From positions 744,001 through 808,000 of the forward strand of contig NZ_QLYX01000001.1 of NCBI RefSeq assembly GCF_003289645.1: a stretch of DNA of 64,000 bases. Direction: 5' to 3'. The translations under genes and the position numbers were made by a program. The notes below the pieces were generated by a model. That model had not been told where the DNA came from and ran no database searches. It worked only from the letters and a program-made list of their open reading frames with translations. This DNA is from Actinomadura craniellae. GTDB lineage: Bacteria; Actinomycetota; Actinomycetes; Streptosporangiales; Streptosporangiaceae. Positions 1 to 6,976 of this stretch are shown in pieces (position 1 is the first letter of the stretch; every line of letters starts with the position of its first letter).

Positions 1-1
1 C

Positions 2-178
2 ACCGACATCCTGGGGCCGCTCAGGGACGCCCTGGACTTCCCGATCCTGCCGGTGGAGACGGTGATCGACGGCTTCATGGAGATCCTCGCCGGCGGCGGC
101 ACCGGAGAGGCATGGTACGTAGTGCCCGGCCGCACCCCCGAGCCGTTCAAGTTCCGCGGCGTCCCGGGCCCGCGCTGA
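2..178 (+). CDS. C-terminal end of a probable short-chain dehydrogenase/reductase (partial)
   Basis: Only the last 58 codons of a gene that starts before the window are present, ending in TGA. The tail reads GEAWYVVPGRTPEPFKFRGV, a C-terminal pattern I associate with actinobacterial NAD(P)-dependent SDR oxidoreductases. The Rossmann motif and the catalytic Ser-Tyr-Lys are outside the window, so the family call rests on the tail and on the oxidoreductase gene 53 bases downstream. The substrate cannot be guessed. The two genes may be cotranscribed. Confidence 0.55.
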   Translation, partial: TDILGPLRDALDFPILPVETVIDGFMEILAGGGTGEAWYVVPGRTPEPFKFRGVPGPR

Positions 179-230
179 CCGGCACGGACACAGACAGGAC
201 AGGCAGGACAGCAGGACAGGGAGGACAGGC

Positions 231-1187
231 ATGCGCGCGATCCAGATCACCGAGTTCGGCGGCCCCGAGGTGCTGCGGCTCACCGACCTGCCGGACCCCG
301 AACCCGGCACCGGCGAACTGCTCGTGGAGGTCTCCCGGGCCGGAATCAACTACGCCGACACCCACCAGGCGGAGAACTCCTACCTGTCGGCCACGAGCCT
401 GCCGCTGGTGCCGGGCGGCGAAGTCGTCGGGCGCGCTGCGGACGGCCGCCGGGTGGTGGCACTGTGCGGGACCGGCGGTTACGCCGAGCGCGCCGTGGCC
501 CCCACCGCGATGGCCTGGGAGGTGCCCGACGCGGTCGACGACGTGGCCGCGCTGGGCATGATCGTGCAGGGCGCCACGGCATGGGTCCTGCTGCGCCGCA
601 ACGTCCATCTCCAGCCGGGGGAGTCGGTGGTGGTGCACGCGGCCGCGGGCGGCGTGGGCACGCTGGCGATCCAGCTCGCCCGGGCGTGGGGCGCGGGCCG
701 GATCATCGCCACCGCCTCGTCGGAGGAGAAGCGGCGGCTCGCCCTGGAGCTGGGGGCGGACGTCGCCGTGGACGCGGGGGCCGAGGACATGAAGGCCGCG
801 CTGATCGAGGCCAACGGCGGCCGCCGGGTCGACGTGGTGCTGGAGATGACCGGCGGCACGGTCACCGACCAGAGCCTGGCGGCGCTGGCGCCGTTCGGCC
901 GCCTGGCCTTCTACGGCATGGCCTCGCGCGTCCCGCCGCGCCCGGTGCGGCCCGAGAGCCTGATGTCGCACTCCACCACGATCTCCGGGATGTGGCTGGC
1001 GCACGTGTTCCGGCTGCCCGGCGACGTGATGGGGACCGCGCTCAAGGAGCTGTTCGGGCTCGTCGCCGACGGCCGGCTGCGGGTGATCTCCGGCGGCGAG
1101 TACGGGCTGTCGGAGGCCCGCCGGGCGCACGAGGACATGCGCGCCCGGCGCACCACGGGCAAGCTGGTGCTCGACCCTGCCCGTTAG
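231..1187 (+). CDS. NADPH:quinone oxidoreductase-like, zinc-independent medium-chain dehydrogenase
   Basis: A 318-residue protein of the medium-chain dehydrogenase/reductase superfamily. The N-terminal GroES-like domain covers about residues 1-120 (starts MRAIQITEFGGPEVL). The Rossmann domain follows with a VVHAAAGGVG nucleotide-binding loop near residue 140, typical of quinone oxidoreductases (QOR), which reduce quinones or enones with NADPH. I see no structural-zinc cysteine cluster, which supports the zinc-free QOR branch. The ATG lies 5 bases after a GGGAGG-like ribosome site. It follows the SDR gene and is closed by a hairpin at 1212-1230. The true substrate is unknown. Confidence 0.8.
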   Translation: MRAIQITEFGGPEVLRLTDLPDPEPGTGELLVEVSRAGINYADTHQAENSYLSATSLPLVPGGEVVGRAADGRRVVALCGTGGYAERAVAPTAMAWEVPDAVDDVAALGMIVQGATAWVLLRRNVHLQPGESVVVHAAAGGVGTLAIQLARAWGAGRIIATASSEEKRRLALELGADVAVDAGAEDMKAALIEANGGRRVDVVLEMTGGTVTDQSLAALAPFGRLAFYGMASRVPPRPVRPESLMSHSTTISGMWLAHVFRLPGDVMGTALKELFGLVADGRLRVISGGEYGLSEARRAHEDMRARRTTGKLVLDPAR

Positions 1188-1211
1188 ACCTGCCCGCTAG
1201 AGGGGCGCACG

Positions 1212-1230
1212 GCCCCGTCCTGACCGGGGC
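1212..1230 (+). terminator. Hairpin downstream of the quinone oxidoreductase gene
   Basis: GCCCCG (1212-1217) and CGGGGC (1225-1230) form a perfect 6-bp stem with a 7-base loop, 24 bases after the stop codon. There is no T tract, as is common in high-GC actinobacteria. It separates the oxidoreductase from pta. Confidence 0.5.
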
Positions 1231-1246
1231 GGGGCCATGCACTCTG

Positions 1247-1252
1247 TACGGT
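1247..1252 (+). promoter_or_regulatory. Candidate -10 element of a leaderless pta transcript
   Basis: TACGGT fits the actinobacterial TANNNT -10 pattern and ends 8 bases before the GTG at 1261. Transcription would then start at or within a base or two of the start codon. No Shine-Dalgarno sequence precedes this GTG, which agrees with a leaderless mRNA. No convincing -35 at normal spacing is visible. Confidence 0.4.
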
Positions 1253-1260
1253 TTGGGACT

Positions 1261-3324
1261 GTGACCGGCATCTACATCGCGGCCATCGACGCGGCGACCA
1301 AGAAGGCGACCGTGGCGCTCGGCATGACCGAGCTGCTGGCCCGCCGGGCCGGGCGGATCGGGGTGTTCCGGCCGGTCGTCCGGTCGGGTGTCCCCGACAA
1401 CCTGGTCGAGACGTTGCGCGCCCGGTTCAAGCTCGACCTCGGCTACGCCGACTGCACCGGGGTGACCTACGAGCGGGTGCACGCCGACCCCGACGGCTCC
1501 GTCGCGGAGATCGTCGACCGCTACCGCAAACTCGCCGCCCGGTGCGAGGCCGTGGTCGTCGTCGGCACCGACTACACCGGGGTGGGGGCGCCCACCGAGT
1601 TCGAGTTCAACGTCCAACTCGCCGCGCACCTGGGCACTCCGGTGATGCTCGTGGTCAGCGGGCGCCGCCGCACCCCCGAGGACGTCGCGGCCGTGGTCGG
1701 GCTGGCCGTCGAGGAGATACGGCGCGAGCACGCCGCCGCGCTGGGCTGTGTGATCACCCGGGTCGACCCGGCCGGGCTGGCCGCGACGACCGCCCGGCTG
1801 GCGCGGGCCGAGCCGCCGGTCTTCGTGCTCCCCGAGGTGCCGCGGCTGGCCGCGCCCACGATGAACGACCTGATGACGGCCTGCTCCGGCTACCTGATGA
1901 TCGGTGACGAGCAGCGGCTGGGCCGGGAGGTGGGCGGGCTGATGGTGGGCGCCATGTCGCTGCCCAACATCCTCAACCGGCTGACCGAGGGGGTGACGGT
2001 CATCATCCCGTCCGACCGCGCCGCCGCGCTGCTGCCCGGCCTGGTCGCCGCGCACGCCGCCCCCACCTTCCCGGCGCTGTCGGGGGTCGTCATGACCGGC
2101 GGCATGGACCTGCCCGAGCCGGTGGCCCGCCTGCTGGACGGGATGGCGGTACGGCTGCCCGTCGTCATCACCGAAGAGGACACCTTCGAGACGGCGACCC
2201 GGCTGTCGGCCGTCGAGGGGACCTTCACCCCCGACGCCGAAGGCAAGATCGAGACCGCCCTGGGGTTGTTCGCCGACCACGGGCCCGGTGCCGGGCTGCT
2301 CGACCGGCTGCGGGTGACCCGCACCGCCGTCACCCCGGTGATGTTCGAATACGACCTGTTGGAGGCGGCCCGCGCCCACCGCCGCCACATCGTGCTGCCC
2401 GAGGGAACCGAGGAACGGATCCTGCGGGCCGCCGACATCCTGCTGCGCCGGGGCGTCGCCGATCTCACCCTGCTCGGCGAGGAGGAGCAGATCCGGGCCC
2501 GGGCCGCCGAGCTCGGCCTCGACCTCGCCACCGCCCGGATGCTCAGCCCGCACGAGCCCGGCATCCGGCACCGGTTCGCCGAGGAGTACGCGCGGCTGCG
2601 CGCCCACAAGGGCGTCACCTACGACCTGGCCCGCGACACCGTCACCGACGTGTCCTACTTCGGCACCCTGATGGTGCACCTCGGGCTCGCCGACGGCATG
2701 GTCTCGGGGGCGGCGCACACCACCGCGCACACCATCCGGCCGGCCTTCGAGATCATCCGGGCCCGGCCCGGGGCCGGCGTCGTCTCCAGCGTGTTCTTCA
2801 TGTGCCTGCCCGACCGGGTGCTCGTGTACGGCGACTGCGCGGTCAACCCGGAGCCCACCGTCGAGCAGCTCGCCGACATCGCGATCGCCTCCGCGGCCAC
2901 CGCCGAGCGGTTCGGGGTGCAGCCGAGGGTGGCGATGCTGTCGTACTCCACCGGCGAGTCGGGCACCGGGCAGGAGGTCGAGCGGGTGCGCGCGGCCACC
3001 CGGCTCGTCCGCGGGCGGCGGCCCGACCTGCCGGTCGAAGGGCCGATCCAGTACGACGCCGCCGTGGAGCCCGCGGTGGCCCAGGCCAAGCTGCCCGGCA
3101 GCGAGGTCGCGGGCCGGGCCACGGTCTTCATCGTCCCCGACCTCAACACCGGCAACAACCTGTACAAGGCCGTGCAGCGCAGTGCCGGGGCCGTCGCCGT
3201 GGGGCCGGTGCTCCAAGGGCTGCGCCGTCCCGTCAACGACCTGTCCCGGGGCGCCACCGTGCAGGACATCGTCAACACCGTCGCGATCACCGCCATCCAG
3301 GCCCAGGGAGAGCAGCCCCCGTGA
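1261..3324 (+). CDS. pta: Phosphate acetyltransferase
   Basis: Converts acetyl-CoA and phosphate to acetyl phosphate and CoA; with AckA it links acetyl-CoA to acetate and ATP. The 687-residue product is the long two-part form. An N-terminal P-loop-like/DRTGG regulatory region covers about the first 370 residues and a C-terminal PTA_PTB catalytic domain begins near the HIVLPEGTEERILRA motif. The catalytic region contains GMVSGAAHTTAHTIRPA and SYSTGESGTG, both characteristic. I chose GTG 1261 because a TANNNT box lies 8 bases upstream; an in-frame ATG at 1237 would add 8 residues. The stop overlaps the ackA start by 4 bases, so the two are translationally coupled. Confidence 0.93.
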   Translation: MTGIYIAAIDAATKKATVALGMTELLARRAGRIGVFRPVVRSGVPDNLVETLRARFKLDLGYADCTGVTYERVHADPDGSVAEIVDRYRKLAARCEAVVVVGTDYTGVGAPTEFEFNVQLAAHLGTPVMLVVSGRRRTPEDVAAVVGLAVEEIRREHAAALGCVITRVDPAGLAATTARLARAEPPVFVLPEVPRLAAPTMNDLMTACSGYLMIGDEQRLGREVGGLMVGAMSLPNILNRLTEGVTVIIPSDRAAALLPGLVAAHAAPTFPALSGVVMTGGMDLPEPVARLLDGMAVRLPVVITEEDTFETATRLSAVEGTFTPDAEGKIETALGLFADHGPGAGLLDRLRVTRTAVTPVMFEYDLLEAARAHRRHIVLPEGTEERILRAADILLRRGVADLTLLGEEEQIRARAAELGLDLATARMLSPHEPGIRHRFAEEYARLRAHKGVTYDLARDTVTDVSYFGTLMVHLGLADGMVSGAAHTTAHTIRPAFEIIRARPGAGVVSSVFFMCLPDRVLVYGDCAVNPEPTVEQLADIAIASAATAERFGVQPRVAMLSYSTGESGTGQEVERVRAATRLVRGRRPDLPVEGPIQYDAAVEPAVAQAKLPGSEVAGRATVFIVPDLNTGNNLYKAVQRSAGAVAVGPVLQGLRRPVNDLSRGATVQDIVNTVAITAIQAQGEQPP

Positions 3325-4520
3325 CCCGACATGTACTCGTCCTGAACGTGGGCTCGTCATCAATCAAGTACGCGCTGCTGGACCCCGCCACCGGCCACCG
3401 GGCGGCCGGCGGGCTCGTCGAGCGCATCGGCGAGGACGGGGGTCGGCTCGTCCACCACGGCCCCGGCGAGGAACCGTACGAGCGGCCCGGCCCCTACCCC
3501 GACACCGAGAGCGCGCTGGCCGCGCTCCAGGCCGCGTTCGCCGAGGCCGGCCCCGACCTGGCGGACGCCAGGCTGGCCGCGGTCGGGCACCGGGTGGTGC
3601 ACGGCGGCGACCGCTACTCCGCCCCGGTGGTGATCGACGAGTCGGTGGAGCAGACGATCGAGGAGCTCATTCCGCTGGCACCGCTGCACAACCCACCGGC
3701 CCTGGCCGGCATCCGGGCGGCCCGGCGGACCTTCCCCGAACTGCCGCACGTGGCTGTCTTCGACACCGCCTTCCACCAGACCCTGCCGCCCGCGGCCCAC
3801 ACCTACGCGGTGCCCCGCGACTGGGCGGCCGAGCTGGGGGTACGCCGCTACGGCTTCCACGGCACCTCCCACGCGTACGTGTCGCGGCGGGCCGCGGCGC
3901 TGCTCGGGCGGGTGCCCGGCGAGGTGAACTCGATCGTGCTGCACCTGGGCAACGGGGCCAGCGTCACCGCGGTGGCCGGCGGCCGCAGCGTCGAGACCTC
4001 GATGGGGCTGACCCCGCTGGAGGGGCTGGTGATGGGCACCCGGTCGGGCGACGTGGACCCGGCGCTGCCGGCGTTCCTCGCCCGCACCCGCGGGATGACC
4101 GCGGAGGAGACCGACAAGGCGCTCAACACCGCCGCCGGGCTGGAGGGCCTGTGCGGCGCCCGGGACATGCGGGAGGTGTGGCGGCTGGTGGACGCCGGTG
4201 ACCCGGCGGCGGCGCTGGCGATCGACGTCTACGTCCACCGGATCCGCAAGTACGTCGGCGCCTACTACGCGGTGCTCGGCCGGGTCGACGCGGTGGTCTT
4301 CACCGCGGGGGTCGGCGAGAACGACGCGCGCACCCGGGCCCGGGCGCTGGCCGGTCTGGAACGGCTCGGCATCGCCGTGGACGCCGGCCGCAACACCGCG
4401 CCCGGCGGGGGCGAACGGTTCATCTCCCCGAAGGACGGCGAGGTGGCGGTGCTGGTGGTGCCCACAGACGAGGAGCGGGAGATCGCCGCCGGGGCGGTGC
4501 AGGCGGTGCGCGGCGCCTAG
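3321..4520 (+). CDS. ackA: Acetate kinase
   Basis: Transfers phosphate between acetyl phosphate and ADP, giving acetate and ATP, the second step of the Pta-AckA pathway. The 399-residue length is normal for the family. Seen in the sequence: VLVLNVGSSSIKYAL at the N-terminus (ASKHA fold phosphate-1 motif), RRYGFHGTSHAYVSRRAA, VLHLGNGASVTAV and FTAGVGEND near the C-terminus. Translation begins at a GTG inside the last codons of pta (GTGA overlap); an ORF extending further upstream in this frame is only an open frame over pta. Confidence 0.95.
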   Translation: MTRHVLVLNVGSSSIKYALLDPATGHRAAGGLVERIGEDGGRLVHHGPGEEPYERPGPYPDTESALAALQAAFAEAGPDLADARLAAVGHRVVHGGDRYSAPVVIDESVEQTIEELIPLAPLHNPPALAGIRAARRTFPELPHVAVFDTAFHQTLPPAAHTYAVPRDWAAELGVRRYGFHGTSHAYVSRRAAALLGRVPGEVNSIVLHLGNGASVTAVAGGRSVETSMGLTPLEGLVMGTRSGDVDPALPAFLARTRGMTAEETDKALNTAAGLEGLCGARDMREVWRLVDAGDPAAALAIDVYVHRIRKYVGAYYAVLGRVDAVVFTAGVGENDARTRARALAGLERLGIAVDAGRNTAPGGGERFISPKDGEVAVLVVPTDEEREIAAGAVQAVRGA

Positions 4521-4526
4521 TCCACT

Positions 4527-4564
4527 GTTTCAGCCGGCCGTTTCAGCCGGCCGTTTCAGCCGGC
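4527..4564. repeat. Three tandem 13-bp repeats between converging ackA and regulator genes
   Basis: GTTTCAGCCGGCC occurs at 4527-4539 and 4540-4552 and again, with its last base changed, at 4553-4564. The third copy contains the TGA stop of the minus-strand regulator; each other copy carries the same in-frame-like TGA triplet. The array looks like a small local duplication of the 3' end of that gene. Confidence 0.8.
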
Positions 4565-5212
4565 AAGGCCGTTCTCGTAGGCGTAGACGACGGCCTGGGT
4601 GCGGTCGCGCAGCGCGAGCTTGGTCAGCACGTGCCCCACATGGGTCTTGACGGTCTGCTCGGCCAGCACCAGTTCGGCGGCGATCTCGGCGTTCGACAGC
4701 CCGCGGGCGATCAGCCGCAGCACGTCGATCTCGCGGGGGGTGAGGGAGGCGGTGGCCGTCGGGCTCGGCCGCTGGTGCTTGCGGCGGCGGGCGAAGTCGC
4801 CGATCAGCCGGCGGGTGATCGAGGGGGCCAGCAGGGCGTCGCCGTCGGCCACCACCCGCACCCCCTGGATCAGGTCGGCGGCGGCGGCGTCCTTGAGCAG
4901 GAACCCGCTGGCGCCCGAGCCGAGTGCCTCGTAGACGTACTCGTCGAGGTCGAAGGTGGTCAGCACCAGCACCCGCGGCCCGCTCTCGGGGGTGTCCCCG
5001 ACGATCTCGGCGGTGGCGGCCAGGCCGTCCATCTCGGGCATCCGGATGTCCATCACGATGACGTCGGGCGACAGCTCACGGGCCAGCGCGACGGCCTCCC
5101 GGCCGTTGCCCGCCTGCCCGACCACCTCGATCTCGGGGTCGGAGGACAGCACCGCGGCCAGCCCGTCGCGGATCATCAGTTGGTCGTCCGCGATCAGCAC
5201 CCGTATCGTCAC
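4556..5212 (-). CDS. LuxR/NarL-family response regulator
   Basis: A 218-residue two-component DNA-binding regulator. The receiver domain (about 1-120) has the acidic pair D9-D10, the phosphoacceptor Asp55 in VIVMDIRMPEMDG and the conserved Thr and Lys (VLVLTTF, FLLKD). The LuxR-type helix-turn-helix is at about 150-210 (LTPREIDVLRLIARGLSNAE, then VKTHVGHVLTKL). It starts at GTG and lies 27 bases downstream of the sensor kinase on the same strand, so the pair is one operon. Close homologues in actinobacteria respond to envelope or antibiotic signals, but nothing here tells the signal or regulon. Confidence 0.92.
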   Translation of the reverse strand: MTIRVLIADDQLMIRDGLAAVLSSDPEIEVVGQAGNGREAVALARELSPDVIVMDIRMPEMDGLAATAEIVGDTPESGPRVLVLTTFDLDEYVYEALGSGASGFLLKDAAAADLIQGVRVVADGDALLAPSITRRLIGDFARRRKHQRPSPTATASLTPREIDVLRLIARGLSNAEIAAELVLAEQTVKTHVGHVLTKLALRDRTQAVVYAYENGLAG

Positions 5213-5239
5213 GCGATCACTCTAGGGCGCGGCGGCGGC

Positions 5240-6529
5240 TCAGTCCTCCCCGTAGGGGAGTTCGGCCAGCACGGTCCACCCTGGTACGTCCGGGCGTGGC
5301 CCGGCCGCCAGCGTTCCGCCGAGCATCGTCACCCGCTCGCGCATACCGACCAGCCCGTGCCCGCCACCGGGCTCGGCGGGCTCGCCGTGCGGGCCGTCGT
5401 CGGTGACGGTCACCCGCAGCAGGTCGTTCCCGTACCGGACCTCCACTCCCGCCCGCGAGCCGGGCGCGTAGCGGGCGGCGTTGCTCAGCGACTCCTGCAC
5501 GATGCGGTACGCCGACAGGTCGACCCCGGCGGTGACCGGCCGCGGCATGCCCACGATCGAGACGGCGACGTCGAGGCCGGAGCGCCGCGCGGCGGCGGTC
5601 AGCTCGTCGAGCCGGTCGAGGCCGGGCTGGGGCAGCCGCTCGGCTGCCTCGTCCTCGGCCCGCAGCAGGCCGACCACCCGCCGGGTCTCGGCCAGCGCCT
5701 GCCGGGCGGCGTCGTGGACCACGGAGAAGGTCTCCTTGGCCGGCTCGGGCAGATCGGGGATCTTGTACGGCGCGGCCTGGGCCTGCATCACGATGACCGA
5801 CATGTGGTGGGCGACCACGTCGTGCAACTCGCGTGCGATCCGGGCGCGCTCCTCCAGCACCGCGTGGGCGGCCAGTTCCTGGCGGCGTAGCTCGGCCTGC
5901 TCGGCCAGGCTGGCCTCGGCCGCGTACCGCCCGCCGACCGCGTCCCCGAGCACCAGCGCGAAGAGCACGATGCCGGTCAGGATCAGACCGAACCAGCTCG
6001 GCATCCCGCCGATCACGATCGCCGAGCCGAACAGCCCGAACACCACGACCACCCCCGCGCCTCCCGAGATCCGCCGCTGGTAGGCCGTCGCGACCAGGAA
6101 CACCAGCACGATCTGGGCGAGGAAGGAGGTCACCGGCCAGGGCCAGAACTCGCCGTCGGTCTGCGAGGTGACGGTCAGGACGCCCAGGAACATGCCGAGC
6201 GCGGAGATTCGCCAGGCGACCAGCGGCCGGAACACCGCGAACAGCAGCGGGCCGCACTGGAGCAGGCCGAGCACCGCGCCCCAGAAGGGGTGCAGGTGGA
6301 GCACGGCGATGTGGATGGCGATCGTGCCGCCCGCCCAGCCGACCGTGAGGGCCAGCGCGACGGCGAGCACGGTCAGCCGTGCCGCGGGGTGGGAGATCCA
6401 CGGCATCGTCCGCTGCGGGGGCAGGGGGGCCCGCAGCACGGCGTCCCGGACGGCCCCGAACAGGTGGCCCGGCTCGGGGTCGTGGGCGGGTGGGTGGGCC
6501 GGCCCGCCGAGGAAGAAGTGGTCGGTCAT
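5240..6529 (-). CDS. Sensor histidine kinase (HisKA_3 type) paired with the LuxR regulator
   Basis: A 429-residue membrane kinase. A cytoplasmic N-tail (about 1-45) is followed by several hydrophobic segments between about residues 50 and 200. The dimerisation/phosphoacceptor helix is RARIARELHDVVAHHMSVIV with the phosphorylated His at residue 236. A compact HATPase domain follows, with a truncated N-box region and the G motif TVTDDGPHGE then GGGHGLVGMRERV. This is the NarX/DesK-like class that works with LuxR-type regulators, as encoded directly downstream. There is no large extracellular sensor domain; sensing is probably within the membrane. Confidence 0.9.
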   Translation of the reverse strand: MTDHFFLGGPAHPPAHDPEPGHLFGAVRDAVLRAPLPPQRTMPWISHPAARLTVLAVALALTVGWAGGTIAIHIAVLHLHPFWGAVLGLLQCGPLLFAVFRPLVAWRISALGMFLGVLTVTSQTDGEFWPWPVTSFLAQIVLVFLVATAYQRRISGGAGVVVVFGLFGSAIVIGGMPSWFGLILTGIVLFALVLGDAVGGRYAAEASLAEQAELRRQELAAHAVLEERARIARELHDVVAHHMSVIVMQAQAAPYKIPDLPEPAKETFSVVHDAARQALAETRRVVGLLRAEDEAAERLPQPGLDRLDELTAAARRSGLDVAVSIVGMPRPVTAGVDLSAYRIVQESLSNAARYAPGSRAGVEVRYGNDLLRVTVTDDGPHGEPAEPGGGHGLVGMRERVTMLGGTLAAGPRPDVPGWTVLAELPYGED

Positions 6530-6732
6530 CTTGCCCCCGAGCCTAGGACGCCCCGGCCTGGGCGCGGATGCCCCTGGGGAGGGAGATACGGCACGGCTCC
6601 CCGGTATCAGCCGGGCACCAGGGCGAACGGGGCGAGATCGGCGGGGCGGCCCCGCGCACGGTTTTCCGGTTCCGGCTCGTGCGGCGGGCCCGAGGGACGC
6701 GAACCAGCGGACATGCCATGGCGTGGCGGCGC

Positions 6733-6738
6733 TACCAT
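6733..6738 (+). promoter_or_regulatory. Candidate -10 element for the thrS leader transcript
   Basis: TACCAT matches TANNNT and ends exactly 6 bases before the GTG at 6745, so the expected transcription start is that GTG. A CGGACA (4 of 6 matches to TTGACA) lies at 6708-6713 with a long 19-base spacer, a weak -35 candidate. Confidence 0.45.
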
Positions 6739-6744
6739 GGGCCT

Positions 6745-6807
6745 GTGGCGGCCGCGCTTACTACGACGACGCCGGGGAATCCCCGGCGGCCGGTTCGCGT
6801 GCGCTGA
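6745..6807 (+). CDS. Putative threonine-rich leader peptide of thrS
   Basis: A 20-codon frame starting GTG and ending TGA encodes (f)MAAALTTTTPGN followed by an Arg-rich end. Four successive Thr codons (ACT ACG ACG ACG, 6760-6771) precede a hairpin at 6771-6787 and a much stronger hairpin at 6822-6851, all upstream of threonyl-tRNA synthetase. This is the layout of ribosome-mediated attenuation: scarce charged tRNA-Thr would stall translation at the Thr run and change the downstream RNA fold. The start codon coincides with the expected transcription start, a leaderless leader peptide as described for actinobacterial amino-acid operons. An in-frame ATG at 6718 is an alternative start. Confidence 0.55.
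   Translation: MAAALTTTTPGNPRRPVRVR
6771..6787 (+). promoter_or_regulatory. Pause-type hairpin overlapping the end of the Thr codon run
   Basis: GCCGGGG (6771-6777) and CCCCGGC (6781-6787) form a perfect 7-bp stem with an AAT loop. CCGGGG of this hairpin can alternatively pair with CCCCGG in the 5' arm of the downstream terminator-like hairpin, so mutually exclusive folds are possible. Confidence 0.45.
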
Positions 6808-6821
6808 CACCGCACACCACG

Positions 6822-6851
6822 ACGAGGCCCCGGGAGCTCCCGGGGCCTCGT
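6822..6851 (+). terminator. Terminator-like 30-base palindrome in the thrS leader
   Basis: ACGAGGCCCCGGG (6822-6834) pairs perfectly with CCCGGGGCCTCGT (6839-6851) around an AGCT loop, a 13-bp GC-rich stem. It stands 125 bases before the thrS start codon and 14 bases after the leader peptide stop, where an attenuator would be expected. No T tract follows. Confidence 0.55.
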
Positions 6852-6976
6852 GCGTTCCGGGCTCCCGGCCATGACGGGAGGCGAGAGCATGAAACGGGCC
6901 GTGCCCGACTCGATAGCATCGGTGCCCAGCCGACCAGCGGCGGGTTCCTACCACCATTGTGACCAGGGAGTTCTTC

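Noticed and set aside
1042-3363. Long minus-strand open frame opposite pta (and similar long antisense frames throughout)
   Set aside because: In DNA this rich in G and C, stops are rare in several frames. These products are Gly/Arg/Pro/His/Val-rich without motifs and lie opposite genes of certain identity.
6716-6740. Two CCATGG sites 19 bases apart around the thrS leader promoter, as a possible operator
   Set aside because: Each is a six-base palindrome that can arise by chance and the sequence between shows no further symmetry; not enough to call a site.
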